From: Phenylobacterium aquaticum
GTDB lineage: Bacteria > Pseudomonadota > Alphaproteobacteria > Caulobacterales > Caulobacteraceae
Assembly (NCBI RefSeq): GCF_947378715.1
Contig: NZ_CANCLE010000055.1
Coordinates: 1 to 22,428, forward strand
DNA: 22,428 nt
Reading direction: 5' to 3'
Shown: in pieces, positions 6,485 through 14,692 of the stretch
Position numbering within the stretch: position 1 is the first letter of the stretch
Layout of the letters: each line of letters opens with the position of its first letter
Position numbers and translations under genes: made by a program
The notes under the pieces: model-generated
Database searches by the model: none
Told to the model about the DNA's origin: nothing
Seen by the model: only the letters and a program-made list of their open reading frames with translations

Positions 6485-8566
6485 ATGACCGCCATCAACC
6501 CGGTGACCGACCTGTCGCTTGACGGCGATATCGCCGTCATCACCCTGAATTCTCCCCCCGTGAACGCGCTCTCCGCCGCCGTGCGCGAAGGCCTGTTCGA
6601 AGGCTTCAAGGCCGCCGGCGCCGATCCGGCCGCCAAGGCCATCGTGCTGATCTGCGAGGGCCGCACCTTCATCGCCGGCGCCGACATCACCGAATTCGGC
6701 GGCGCGTCCAAGGGCCCGGGCCTGCACGACGTGCAGGACATGATGGAGAACTCGCCCAAGCCGGTGATCGCTGCGATCCACGGCACCGTCCTGGGCGGCG
6801 GCCTGGAAGTGGCGCTCTGCGCCCACTTCCGCGTGGCGGTCCCGTCTGCGAAGTTCGGCCTGCCGGAAGTGAACCTGGGCCTCCTGCCCGGCGCCGGCGG
6901 CACCCAGCGCCTGCCTCGCGTGGTCGGCCCTGAGCGCGCGCTCGAAATGATGACCAGCGGTCGTCACGTCCCCGCCAAGGAAGCCCTGGCCGGCGGCCTG
7001 ACCGACGAGCTGGTCGAGGAAGGCAAACTCCGCGAAGGCGCGCTGGCCTTCGCCCGCAAGGTGGTGGCCGAGGGCCGCCCCCTGACCCGCATCCGCGACC
7101 AGAACGCCAAGGTCGAGGCCGCCCGTGGCAAGCCCGAGATCTTCGCCGACTTCCGCAAGGCCAATGCGCGGAAGTTCCGCGGCTTCCTGGCCCCGGAATA
7201 CAACATCCAGACCATCGAGGCGGCGGTGAACCTGCCCTTCGACGAGGGGATCGCCGTCGAGCGCAAGCTGTTCATGGAGCTGATGAGCGGCTCGCAGTCG
7301 GCCGCCCAGCGCTATTCCTTCTTCGCCGAACGCACCGCCCAGAAGATCCCGGACGTGGCCGATGACACCCCGCTGATCCCGATCAAGAAGGTCGGTGTGA
7401 TCGGCGCCGGCACCATGGGTGGCGGCATCTCGATGAACTTCGCCAATGCCGGCATCCCGGTGGTGATCGTCGAGCAGAAGCAGGAGCCGCTGGATCGCGG
7501 CCTGGCCACCATCCGCAAGAACTATGAGCGCACCGCCGCGCGCGGCGGCATCACGGCCGCGCAAGTTGAAGAGCGCTGCGCCCTGATCACCGGCTCGCTG
7601 TCGATGGAAGACAGCTTCGCCGACGTCGACCTCGTGATCGAGGCGGTGTTCGAGCGGATGGACATCAAGAAGGACATCTTCGAAAAGCTCGACGCGATCT
7701 GCAAGCCGGGCGCGATCCTGGCCACCAACACCTCGGGCCTGAACATCGACGAGATCGCCTCGGTGACCAAGCGTCCGGAAGCGGTCATCGGCCTGCACTT
7801 CTTCTCGCCGGCCAATGTGATGAAGCTCCTGGAGATCGTCCGCGCCGACCACACCTCCAAGTCGGTCATCGCCACCTCGATGAAGCTCGCCAAGCAGATC
7901 GGCAAGGTCGCCGCCCTGGTCGGGGTCTGCCCCGGCTTCGTCGGCAACCGCATCCTGGGCGCCCGCCAGCGCGAGGCCCAGAAGCTGGTCATGGAAGGGG
8001 CGATGCCCTGGGACATCGACCGCGTGCTCTACGACTTCGGCTTCCCCATGGGCCCCTTCGCCATGAGTGACCTGGCCGGCCTCGACATCGGCTGGGTCAA
8101 GGAAAAGTCGAACGGCGAGACGATCCGCGACGTGCTCTGCGAAGCCGATCGCCGGGGCCAGAAGACCGGCGCCGGCTATTACGACTATGACGAAAACCGC
8201 GTCGCTCATCCCTCGGCCTTCACCGAGAAGGTCATCAACGACTTCATCGTCAAGTCGGGCGCCAATCCGCGCAAGATCTCCGACGAGGAGATCCTGGAGC
8301 GCTGCATCTATCCGATGATCAACGAGGGTCTGAAGATCCTCGAAGAGAAGAAGGCCATCCGCGCCTCCGACATCGATGTGGTCTGGCAGAACGGCTATGG
8401 CTGGCCGGTCTATCGCGGCGGCCCGATGTTCTATGGCGACCTGATCGGGCCCGAGAAGGTCCTGGCCAAGATGCAGGAATTCCAGGCCAAGATGGGCGAC
8501 CAGTTCAAGCCCGCCGCCCTCCTGGAAAAGGTCGTCGCCGAAGGCAAGAAGTTCGGCCAGCTCTAA
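6485..8566 (+). CDS. Bifunctional enoyl-CoA hydratase / 3-hydroxyacyl-CoA dehydrogenase (FadB/FadJ or peroxisomal MFE1 type)
   Basis: The 693-residue protein performs the middle two steps of fatty-acid beta-oxidation in the cytoplasm. The N-terminal crotonase domain (about 1-190) has the oxyanion-hole segments FIAGADI and GGGLE and both catalytic glutamates (Glu108 and Glu128). The Rossmann domain starts at about 302 with GVIGAGTMG, carries NTSGLNIDEIA, and has the catalytic His438 in GLHFFSPAN. Two C-terminal 3HCDH domains follow, from PGFVGNRI. Its order and length are like the peroxisomal multifunctional enzyme type 1 and alphaproteobacterial homologues. I chose ATG 6485 because GAGG lies nine bases upstream; ATG 6476 directly abuts that site. 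A thiolase gene follows after 108 bases, separated by a terminator-like hairpin. Confidence 0.95.
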   Translation: MTAINPVTDLSLDGDIAVITLNSPPVNALSAAVREGLFEGFKAAGADPAAKAIVLICEGRTFIAGADITEFGGASKGPGLHDVQDMMENSPKPVIAAIHGTVLGGGLEVALCAHFRVAVPSAKFGLPEVNLGLLPGAGGTQRLPRVVGPERALEMMTSGRHVPAKEALAGGLTDELVEEGKLREGALAFARKVVAEGRPLTRIRDQNAKVEAARGKPEIFADFRKANARKFRGFLAPEYNIQTIEAAVNLPFDEGIAVERKLFMELMSGSQSAAQRYSFFAERTAQKIPDVADDTPLIPIKKVGVIGAGTMGGGISMNFANAGIPVVIVEQKQEPLDRGLATIRKNYERTAARGGITAAQVEERCALITGSLSMEDSFADVDLVIEAVFERMDIKKDIFEKLDAICKPGAILATNTSGLNIDEIASVTKRPEAVIGLHFFSPANVMKLLEIVRADHTSKSVIATSMKLAKQIGKVAALVGVCPGFVGNRILGARQREAQKLVMEGAMPWDIDRVLYDFGFPMGPFAMSDLAGLDIGWVKEKSNGETIRDVLCEADRRGQKTGAGYYDYDENRVAHPSAFTEKVINDFIVKSGANPRKISDEEILERCIYPMINEGLKILEEKKAIRASDIDVVWQNGYGWPVYRGGPMFYGDLIGPEKVLAKMQEFQAKMGDQFKPAALLEKVVAEGKKFGQL

Positions 8567-8572
8567 GTCTCG

Positions 8573-8612
8573 AAAGGCCCGCCCGAGCCTCGTGCTTCGG
8601 CGGGTCTTTTTT
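8573..8612 (+). terminator. Intrinsic terminator between hydratase/dehydrogenase and thiolase genes
   Basis: AAAGGCCCGCC (8573-8583) can pair with GGCGGGTCTTT (8599-8609) through an eight-base GC stem with one G-U pair plus A-T extension, followed by a run of T to 8612. The stem and T-run are good, so most transcripts may stop before the thiolase gene. Confidence 0.75.
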
Positions 8613-8625
8613 CCTATCCAAGCTC

Positions 8626-8648
8626 CCCCTACGTCAGGGGCGGCCCCT
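8626..8648 (+). promoter_or_regulatory. Three-segment alternative hairpin in the thiolase leader
   Basis: CCCCT (8626-8630), AGGGG (8636-8640) and CCCCT (8644-8648) lie in a row, so the central AGGGG can pair with either neighbour but not both. Mutually exclusive pairing is seen in leaders under attenuation, but the stems have only five pairs and this could be chance in GC-rich DNA. Confidence 0.25.
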
Positions 8649-8674
8649 CTCCCCAACGACAGGAAAGTCTCACC

Positions 8675-9877
8675 ATGCGTGAAGCCGTCATCGTTTCCAC
8701 CGCCCGCACGCCGATCGGCAAGGCCTATCGCGGCGCGTTCAACAACACCTCGGGCGCCGAGCTCGGCGGCCATGTGATCGCCCAGGCCATCGCCCGCGCC
8801 GGCATCGATCCCTCGACCGTCGATGACGTGGTCATGGGCGCCGCCATGCAGCAGGGCACGACCGGCAACAACATCGCTCGCCAGGCCGCCCTGCGCGCCG
8901 GCCTGCCCAACACCGTCTCGGGCATGACGCTGGACCGCCAGTGCTCCTCGGGCCTGATGGGCATCGCCACGGCCGCCAAGTACATCATCAATGACGGCGC
9001 CTCGGTCGCGGTCGGCGGCGGTCTGGAATCGATCTCCCTGGTCCAGAACGACAAGATGAACCGCTATCGCACCAGCGATAAGTGGTTGAACGAGCATGTG
9101 CCGGAAATCCACACCTCGATGCTGGAAACCGCCGAGATCGTCGCCGAGCGCTACGGCGTCAGCCGCGAACTCCAGGACGAGTACGCCTTCCAGTCCCAGC
9201 AGCGCACCGCTGCGGCCCAGGCCGCCGGCGTGTTCACCGCCGAGATCGCCCCCCTGACCTCGACCATGCTGGTGCAGAACAAGGAAACCGGTGAGTTCTC
9301 CGAGAAGGAAGTGACGCTCACCCTGGACGAAGGCAACCGCCCCTCGACCACTCTGGCCGACCTGCAGAAGCTCGCGCCCGTCTTCAAGGGCGGCCAGTAC
9401 GTCAAGGAAGGCAAGTACATCACCGCCGGCAACGCCTCGCAGCTGTCCGACGGCGCCGCCGCCGTGGTGCTGATGGAAGCCAAGGAAGCCGCCCGCCTGG
9501 GTCTCACCCCGCTGGGCGCCTATCGCGGCATGGCCGTGGCCGGCTGCGGCCCGGAAGAAATGGGCATCGGCCCGGTGTTCGCGATCCCCAAGCTGCTCGA
9601 GCGTAACGGCCTGAAGATCGACGACATCGACATGTGGGAGCTGAACGAGGCCTTCGCCTCCCAGTGCCTCTATTGCCGCGACAAGCTCGGCATCGACCCG
9701 GCCAAGTACAACATCTCGGGCGGCGCCATCTCCATCGGCCACCCCTATGGCATGACCGGCGCGCGCGCGACCGGCCACATCCTGCACGAGGGCAAGCGCC
9801 GCGGTTACAAGTACGGCGTCGTCACCATGTGCGTCGGCGGTGGCATGGGCGCGGCCGGCCTGTTCGAAATCTTCTAA
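8675..9877 (+). CDS. Acetyl-CoA C-acyltransferase (3-ketoacyl-CoA thiolase)
   Basis: The 400-residue thiolase cleaves 3-ketoacyl-CoA with CoA to acetyl-CoA and a shortened acyl-CoA, the last beta-oxidation step. The nucleophile is Cys90 (DRQCSSG); His356 lies in GHPYGMTGAR and the second catalytic cysteine is Cys386 (TMCVGGGMG). The NEAF segment is also present, and the length is normal for the family. AGGAAA lies about eight bases before ATG 8675. The neighbouring hydratase/dehydrogenase favours a degradative (FadA-like) rather than biosynthetic acetoacetyl-CoA thiolase role, although sequence alone does not exclude the latter. A strong terminator follows. Confidence 0.95.
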   Translation: MREAVIVSTARTPIGKAYRGAFNNTSGAELGGHVIAQAIARAGIDPSTVDDVVMGAAMQQGTTGNNIARQAALRAGLPNTVSGMTLDRQCSSGLMGIATAAKYIINDGASVAVGGGLESISLVQNDKMNRYRTSDKWLNEHVPEIHTSMLETAEIVAERYGVSRELQDEYAFQSQQRTAAAQAAGVFTAEIAPLTSTMLVQNKETGEFSEKEVTLTLDEGNRPSTTLADLQKLAPVFKGGQYVKEGKYITAGNASQLSDGAAAVVLMEAKEAARLGLTPLGAYRGMAVAGCGPEEMGIGPVFAIPKLLERNGLKIDDIDMWELNEAFASQCLYCRDKLGIDPAKYNISGGAISIGHPYGMTGARATGHILHEGKRRGYKYGVVTMCVGGGMGAAGLFEIF

Positions 9878-9907
9878 ACGATTTCGTTCAAGATTGAACT
9901 ATCGAGA

Positions 9908-9935
9908 GGGGCCGTCCGCGAGGGCGGCCCCTTTT
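9908..9935 (+). terminator. Intrinsic terminator after the thiolase gene
   Basis: GGGGCCGTCC (9908-9917) pairs with GGGCGGCCCC (9922-9931) with one G-U pair. The four-base loop GCGA is a stable GNRA tetraloop, and TTTTC follows. Confidence 0.85.
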
Positions 9936-9945
9936 CGTTGATTGC

Positions 9946-9986
9946 GATTGGGGCGTAACATTCACCAACCGCTGTTACGCCCAATC
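9946..9986. promoter_or_regulatory. Long inverted repeat upstream of the S10 carboxypeptidase promoter
   Basis: GATTGGGGCGTAACA (9946-9960) and TGTTACGCCCAATC (9973-9986) are inverted copies over 14 positions, apart from one extra G in the left arm, with a 12-base spacer. It ends four bases before a putative -35 box, so it lies where an activator or dimeric repressor would bind. It has no T-run and is AT-richer than the surroundings, which argues against a terminator. The regulator is unknown. Confidence 0.55.
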
Positions 9987-9989
9987 AGA

Positions 9990-10019
9990 TTGTCAAATCC
10001 GCCGCGCCCGGCCTAGCTT
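9990..10019 (+). promoter_or_regulatory. Putative promoter of the S10 carboxypeptidase gene
   Basis: TTGTCA (9990-9995) and a -10 region CCTAGCTT (10012-10019) resemble the Caulobacter-type housekeeping pattern TTGACG/GCTAnAwC. The implied transcript would start about 25 bases before the start codon. Confidence 0.45.
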
Positions 10020-10049
10020 GCCCACCTGATTTTTCGGGGAGCCGGTCTG

Positions 10050-11690
10050 ATGTTGCGGAAGATTTTGCTGGCGGGCGCGGGCCTGTCCCTGGTGGCGGGC
10101 CTGGCGCTCGCGGCGGAGCCGGAGGGCGCGCCAGCCGCCAAGAAGCCGGAGGCGAGCGCCTCGGCGGATGCGGCGCTGTTCACCCCGGAGAGCGTCGGCA
10201 GCGACGGCTCGGTCACCGTGGGCGGCCAGAACATCGACTATCACGCCGTAGCCGGCACCCTGATCGTGCACCCCAAGGGCTGGGACGACGCCGCCAAGGC
10301 CAAGGGCGAGGGGGCCGACAAGTCCAATCCCGAGGCCGAGGCCTCGATGTTCTATGTGGCCTATTTCAAGAAGGGCGCGCCCTCGGCCGACCGGCCGATC
10401 ACCTTCATCTACAACGGCGGGCCCGGCTCCTCGACCATGTGGCTGCACATGGGCGCCTTCGGACCCCGCCGGGTGATCACCGCCGACAATGGCGAGCACA
10501 CGCCCGCCGCGCCCTATGCCGTGGCCAATAACGCCTACAGCCTGATGGACGTCAGCGACCTGGTGTTCATCGATGCGCCGGGCGCGGGCTTCTCGCGCAT
10601 CGCCGGCAAGGACAAGGAAAAGGCTTTCTGGGGCGTCGACGCCGACGCCTACGCCTTCACCCAGTTCGTCACCGGATTCCTGTCGCAATACGGCCGCTGG
10701 AACTCGCCCAAATATCTGTTCGGCGAAAGCTACGGCACGCCGCGATCGGCGGTGCTGATCAACAATCTGGAGACCGGCCAGAGCGTCGACTTCAACGGGG
10801 TGATCCTGCTCTCCCAGATTCTCAACTTCGCGCTCAGCGTCGACGGGATCGAGAACAATCCGGGCAGCGACGAGGGCTATATCACGGCGCTTCCGACCTA
10901 TGCGGCCACCGCCTGGTACCGCAATCTGGTCGGGCCCAACCGCCCGGCCGACCTCAAGCTGTTCCTGAAAGAGGTCGAGCATTTCGCGACCACCGACTAC
11001 GCCACCGCGCTGCTGGCTGGCGCTGAACTGCCGCCCGCCCGGCGCCAGGCGATCGCGGAGCAGCTGGCCCATTATACCGGCCTGCCGGTCGACTATGTGC
11101 TGCGCGCCGATCTGCGGATCACCGGCGGCATGTTCGAAAAGACCCTGCAGGCCAAGGACGGCCTGACCACCGGCCGGCTGGACAGCCGCTTCTCCGGCCC
11201 GGACATGGATCCGCTGAGCAAGGAGGCGGACTATGATCCCCAGTCGGCGGCGCTCAGCTCGGCCTATGTCACGGCCTTCAACGACTATGCCCGCCGCACG
11301 CTGGGCTATGGCCAGGGCAAGATTTTCAAGCCCTCGGTCAATGTGTTCCGCTTCTGGGACAATGGCCACGTGCCGCCCGGCGCCGGCTACACCCCCCGCG
11401 CCATGCTCAATGTGATGCCCGACCTGGCCTCGGCCATGAAGTACAATCCCAGCCTGAAGGTGCTGCTGCTGGGCGGCTATTACGATCTCGCCACGCCCTA
11501 TTTCCAGGGCTGGTACGAGATGCATCACCTGCAGATCCCCGCCAGCCTGCAGGCCAACATCTCCTACAGCTACTATGAATCCGGCCATATGGTTTACGCC
11601 CACGAGGCCTCGATGAAGGCCCTGCACGACGATGTGGCCGCCTTCATCACCCGGACCGACAATGTCCGGGGAAAGCCTGCGGGCCGGTAG
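10050..11690 (+). CDS. Secreted/periplasmic serine carboxypeptidase, peptidase family S10
   Basis: The 546-residue protein begins with a signal peptide (hydrophobic residues about 5-20, cleavage near LALA-AEPEG). It has the S10 oxyanion segment YNGGPGSS, the nucleophile Ser227 in GESYG, the catalytic Asp479 in GGYYDLATPYF and His513 in ESGHMVY, all in the correct order and spacing for the alpha/beta-hydrolase fold. S10 enzymes remove C-terminal residues from peptides, and some relatives act as acyltransferases. Export implies action in the periplasm or outside the cell. GGGGAG lies eight bases before ATG 10050. It stands as a single unit with its own promoter, 71 bases before an MHS transporter gene, so a joint role in using peptide-like substrates is possible. 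Confidence 0.92.
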   Translation: MLRKILLAGAGLSLVAGLALAAEPEGAPAAKKPEASASADAALFTPESVGSDGSVTVGGQNIDYHAVAGTLIVHPKGWDDAAKAKGEGADKSNPEAEASMFYVAYFKKGAPSADRPITFIYNGGPGSSTMWLHMGAFGPRRVITADNGEHTPAAPYAVANNAYSLMDVSDLVFIDAPGAGFSRIAGKDKEKAFWGVDADAYAFTQFVTGFLSQYGRWNSPKYLFGESYGTPRSAVLINNLETGQSVDFNGVILLSQILNFALSVDGIENNPGSDEGYITALPTYAATAWYRNLVGPNRPADLKLFLKEVEHFATTDYATALLAGAELPPARRQAIAEQLAHYTGLPVDYVLRADLRITGGMFEKTLQAKDGLTTGRLDSRFSGPDMDPLSKEADYDPQSAALSSAYVTAFNDYARRTLGYGQGKIFKPSVNVFRFWDNGHVPPGAGYTPRAMLNVMPDLASAMKYNPSLKVLLLGGYYDLATPYFQGWYEMHHLQIPASLQANISYSYYESGHMVYAHEASMKALHDDVAAFITRTDNVRGKPAGR

Positions 11691-11700
11691 AACCTTCCCA

Positions 11701-11729
11701 TTGTGAAGCGCCGCGCTCCTCCCTAACCT
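11701..11729 (+). promoter_or_regulatory. Putative promoter of the MHS transporter gene
   Basis: TTGTGA (11701-11706) and CCTAACCT (11722-11729) are spaced as in Caulobacter housekeeping promoters. Transcription would start near 11735, inside the inverted repeat at 11728-11744. Confidence 0.45.
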
Positions 11730-11744
11730 CTGGTGCAACCAGAG
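11728..11744. promoter_or_regulatory. Inverted repeat CTCTGGT-gca-ACCAGAG at the MHS transporter promoter
   Basis: Perfect seven-base arms with a three-base centre overlap the putative -10 box and start site, where a repressor would block transcription. It is unlike the repeat upstream of the TonB receptor. If transcribed it could also make a hairpin at the 5' end of the message. Confidence 0.45.
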
Positions 11745-11761
11745 ATCCCGGGGAGGGGCGC

Positions 11762-13402
11762 ATGGCGAACGAGGGCAAGGGCCGCAATGACGGCCTGATC
11801 ATCGGCGCGGCTTCGGCCGGCACGGTGTTCGAGTGGTACGACTTCTACCTGTACGGATCGCTGGCCAGCTTCATCACCGGCCACTTCTTCTCCGGGGTGA
11901 ACGAGACCACCGGCTATATCTTCGCCCTGCTGGCCTTCGCCGCCGGCTTCGCGGTCCGCCCGTTCGGCGCCCTGGTGTTCGGCCGGCTGGGCGACCTCTG
12001 GGGGCGCAAGAACACCTTCCTGGTCACCATGCTGCTGATGGGGCTGTCGACCTTCACCGTCGGTTTGCTGCCCGACTACAAGCAGATCGGGGTGGCGGCG
12101 CCCATCGCCCTGGTGGTCATGCGCCTGATCCAGGGCCTGGCTCTGGGCGGCGAATATGGCGGCGCGGCGACCTATGTGGCCGAGCATGCGCCGGAGGGGA
12201 AGCGCGGCCTCTACACCAGTTGGATCCAGACCACGGCGACCCTGGGCCTGTTCCTGTCGCTGATCGTCATCATCGTGGTGCGCACCCAATTGGGCGAGGA
12301 CGCCTTCAAGGCCTGGGCCTGGCGCATTCCCTTCCTGGTCTCGCTGGTGCTGCTGGGCGTCTCGCTATGGATCCGGCTGAAGCTCAATGAGAGCCCGGTG
12401 TTCCAGAAGATGGTCGACGAGGGCACCTCGTCAAAGGCGCCGCTCACCGAGAGCTTCGCCCGCTGGCCGAACCTCAAGCTGGTGATCCTGGCGCTCCTGG
12501 GGCTGACCGCCGGCCAGGCGGTGGTCTGGTACACCGGCCAGTTCTACGCCCTGTTCTTCCTGGAGAAGACGCTGCGGGTCGATGGCGTGCTGACCAATGA
12601 ACTGGTCGCCGCCGCCCTGTTGATCGGCACGCCGTTCTTCGTGATCTTCGGCTGGCTGTCAGACAAGATCGGGCGCAAGCCGATCATCCTGCTGGGCTGC
12701 CTGCTCGCGGCCCTGACCTATTTCCCGATCTTCAAGGCCCTGACCGTGGCGGCCAATCCCGCGCTCGCGGCGGCCACCGCCAGCGCGCCGGTGACCGTCG
12801 TCGCCAATCCCGCCGACTGCTCGTTCCAGTTCGATCCGGTGGGCAAGCAGAGCTTCGCCTCCTCCTGCGATATCGCCAAGTCGGCCCTGGCCAGCGCCGG
12901 GGTCTCCTACGCCAACCGTTCGGCTCCGGCCGGGACCCCGGCCCAGGTGCTGGTCGGCGACGCCATGGTCCCCGGCCTGGAAGGCCGGTCGCTCGCCAAG
13001 AAGGAACTCACGGCCGCCAAGACCGCCTGGGGCAAGGCCCTGACCGCGACCCTGGCCCAGCACGGCTATCCGGCCAAGGCCGATCCGGCCCGGATCGACA
13101 AGGTCAAGGTGGTGGGGCTGCTGTTCCTGCTCGTGCTCTATGTGACCATGGTCTATGGCCCGGTCGCTGCGGCCCTGGTGGAGATGTTCCCGGCCAGGAT
13201 CCGCTACACTTCGATGTCCCTGCCCTATCACGTCGGCAATGGCTGGTTCGGCGGCTTTCTGCCGACCACCGCCTTCGCCATGGTGGCGGCGACGGGGAAT
13301 ATCTATTTCGGCCTCTGGTATCCGATCGGGGTGGCCTTGGTGACCGTGGTGATCGGCGCCCTGTTCATTCGCGAGATGAAGGGCGCACCGATCGACGGCT
13401 AG
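11762..13402 (+). CDS. MHS-family MFS transporter (metabolite:H+ symporter) with periplasmic insertion
   Basis: This 546-residue inner-membrane transporter starts with the MHS signature TVFEWYDFYLYGSLA (about residues 21-35). It has MFS motif A GRLGDLWGRK (74-83), RLIQGLALGGEYGGA (121-135) typical of MHS proteins, and the second motif GWLSDKIGRK (297-306). MHS members usually import organic acids or zwitterions with protons; the substrate here is unknown. Residues about 328-448 form a hydrophilic insertion between helices 9 and 10, predicted periplasmic, with Cys353 and Cys369. A purine-rich GGGGAGGGG site precedes ATG 11762. Its TAG stop shares the CTAG of the convergent tandem TetR gene. 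Confidence 0.9.
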   Translation: MANEGKGRNDGLIIGAASAGTVFEWYDFYLYGSLASFITGHFFSGVNETTGYIFALLAFAAGFAVRPFGALVFGRLGDLWGRKNTFLVTMLLMGLSTFTVGLLPDYKQIGVAAPIALVVMRLIQGLALGGEYGGAATYVAEHAPEGKRGLYTSWIQTTATLGLFLSLIVIIVVRTQLGEDAFKAWAWRIPFLVSLVLLGVSLWIRLKLNESPVFQKMVDEGTSSKAPLTESFARWPNLKLVILALLGLTAGQAVVWYTGQFYALFFLEKTLRVDGVLTNELVAAALLIGTPFFVIFGWLSDKIGRKPIILLGCLLAALTYFPIFKALTVAANPALAAATASAPVTVVANPADCSFQFDPVGKQSFASSCDIAKSALASAGVSYANRSAPAGTPAQVLVGDAMVPGLEGRSLAKKELTAAKTAWGKALTATLAQHGYPAKADPARIDKVKVVGLLFLLVLYVTMVYGPVAAALVEMFPARIRYTSMSLPYHVGNGWFGGFLPTTAFAMVAATGNIYFGLWYPIGVALVTVVIGALFIREMKGAPIDG

Positions 13403-14685
13403 GCGGCTCGAACTTCCAGCCCATAGGCGATCAGGTCGGCGACCTCGTCAGCGATCCGCAAGGGCGTCAGAGGATAGCTGTCGGGCAGCCATTTGGGCAG
13501 CCACAGGAACACGCCGGCCGCCACCTCGCCGATGAAGGCGGTGTCGCAGGGGCGTACGGAGCCGTCCGCCACGCCCTGGCGCAGGCTGCGGGTGGAGGCC
13601 ATGCGCAGCCGGCTCGAGGCCCGGGTGAAGGCGGCGCGGTCATCCTCCGGAAGGGCCAGCCGTCCGGGCTGCAACATCAGGGGCGACAGGGGGCCGGCCT
13701 GGGCCTGGACGTTCAGGTGCAGGCAGATGATCGCCTTCTCGAAGCCGTTGCGCCCCCGGGCCAGGGCAGTGTCCATGAACACGTCATAGAGCTCGAAGGC
13801 CCGTCGGTAGCAGCGCACCACCAGGTCGGCCTTGTCGTCGAAGTAGTGATAGACCGCGCCCTTGGTCGCCCCGACCATGGCGCTGATCTCGTCCAGCGAC
13901 GCGCCGTCTATGCCGCGCCGGTTGAACAGCCGTGAGGCTGCGGCGATCAGCTGGGTGATCTTGATCTCATTGGTCTGGCGCCGGTCGAAGGCGTTGAACG
14001 GCCTGGCGGTCAGGGCCTCGGCGTCGATGTCGCACAGGGGGGTGGGTTGCGACCCGGCCGCGAAGCCGCGCAGGAACAGGTCGCTGATCGCCGCGATCAT
14101 GCGCCTGCGCGCCGCCCGCCCGTCGCGATAGCCCAGCCAGCCGGCCGACAGCCTGGCCCAGGAGATCAGGCCGATCAGGGCCTGGGCGGCGATCTCGGTC
14201 TCGCAGGGGCGGAACAGGCCCAGGGTCACGCCCTCGGCGATCTGGGCCTGCAGGGCGGCGACATTGCGCTGGTGCTGTTCACGGATCATCCCGCGCTGGG
14301 GCTCAGGCAGGAAGTCGATGTCGCTCAGCACCGTCTGGGCCGGACGGTCAAAGGCCAGCTGGCTCTCGACGAACAGGGCCAGGCGCTCGGCCGGACCCGC
14401 CCCCAGCTCCTCGGCGGCGACCAGGTCGTCGGTCATGGCCTCGCAGGCCCGCTGATAGGCCCGGAACACCAGGTCCGCGCGGTCGGCCACATAATAGTAG
14501 AGGGCGTTGCGCGACAGCCCGACCTGTTCGGCGATGTCGTTGAGCACGATGGCGCCGGCCCCCACCGCGTTGATCTGGCGGGCCGCCTCGTCGAGCAGCA
14601 GGTCGCGGCGCGCCGCGCGCTTGCGGGCGGGCTTCAACCGCGCGGGCGCGGGGTCTGACGTCAGTTTGTCCTGGTCGCGAGCCAT
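13399..14685 (-). CDS. Second tandem (two-headed) TetR/AcrR family transcriptional regulator
   Basis: The 428-residue protein again contains two full TetR units. The first helix-turn-helix is at about residues 28-75 (SRNALYYYVADRADL) and the second at about 244-291 (TKGAVYHYFDDKADL). The linker between units is about 35 residues, and the N-terminus is rich in Arg/Lys/Ala. The stop codon overlaps that of the MHS transporter in the four-base palindrome CTAG. It is divergent from a TonB-dependent receptor 180 bases away, so it probably controls that receptor and perhaps the transporter; this is inference. No clear ribosome site precedes ATG 14685, and a -10-like box lies only seven bases upstream, suggesting a leaderless message. 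The ligand is unknown. Confidence 0.9.
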   Translation of the reverse strand: MARDQDKLTSDPAPARLKPARKRAARRDLLLDEAARQINAVGAGAIVLNDIAEQVGLSRNALYYYVADRADLVFRAYQRACEAMTDDLVAAEELGAGPAERLALFVESQLAFDRPAQTVLSDIDFLPEPQRGMIREQHQRNVAALQAQIAEGVTLGLFRPCETEIAAQALIGLISWARLSAGWLGYRDGRAARRRMIAAISDLFLRGFAAGSQPTPLCDIDAEALTARPFNAFDRRQTNEIKITQLIAAASRLFNRRGIDGASLDEISAMVGATKGAVYHYFDDKADLVVRCYRRAFELYDVFMDTALARGRNGFEKAIICLHLNVQAQAGPLSPLMLQPGRLALPEDDRAAFTRASSRLRMASTRSLRQGVADGSVRPCDTAFIGEVAAGVFLWLPKWLPDSYPLTPLRIADEVADLIAYGLEVRAA

Positions 14686-14692
14686 CGGGTCG

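Noticed and set aside
6461..9787. A 1108-codon minus-strand open frame opposite the beta-oxidation genes
   Set aside because: It mirrors two unmistakable plus-strand enzymes with full catalytic motifs. Its translation is rich in His, Asp, Gly and Gln without domains, a known artefact of high-GC antisense frames.
9993..11738. A 581-codon minus-strand open frame opposite the S10 carboxypeptidase
   Set aside because: It has no recognisable motif and antisense-type composition, and the plus strand encodes a complete S10 triad.
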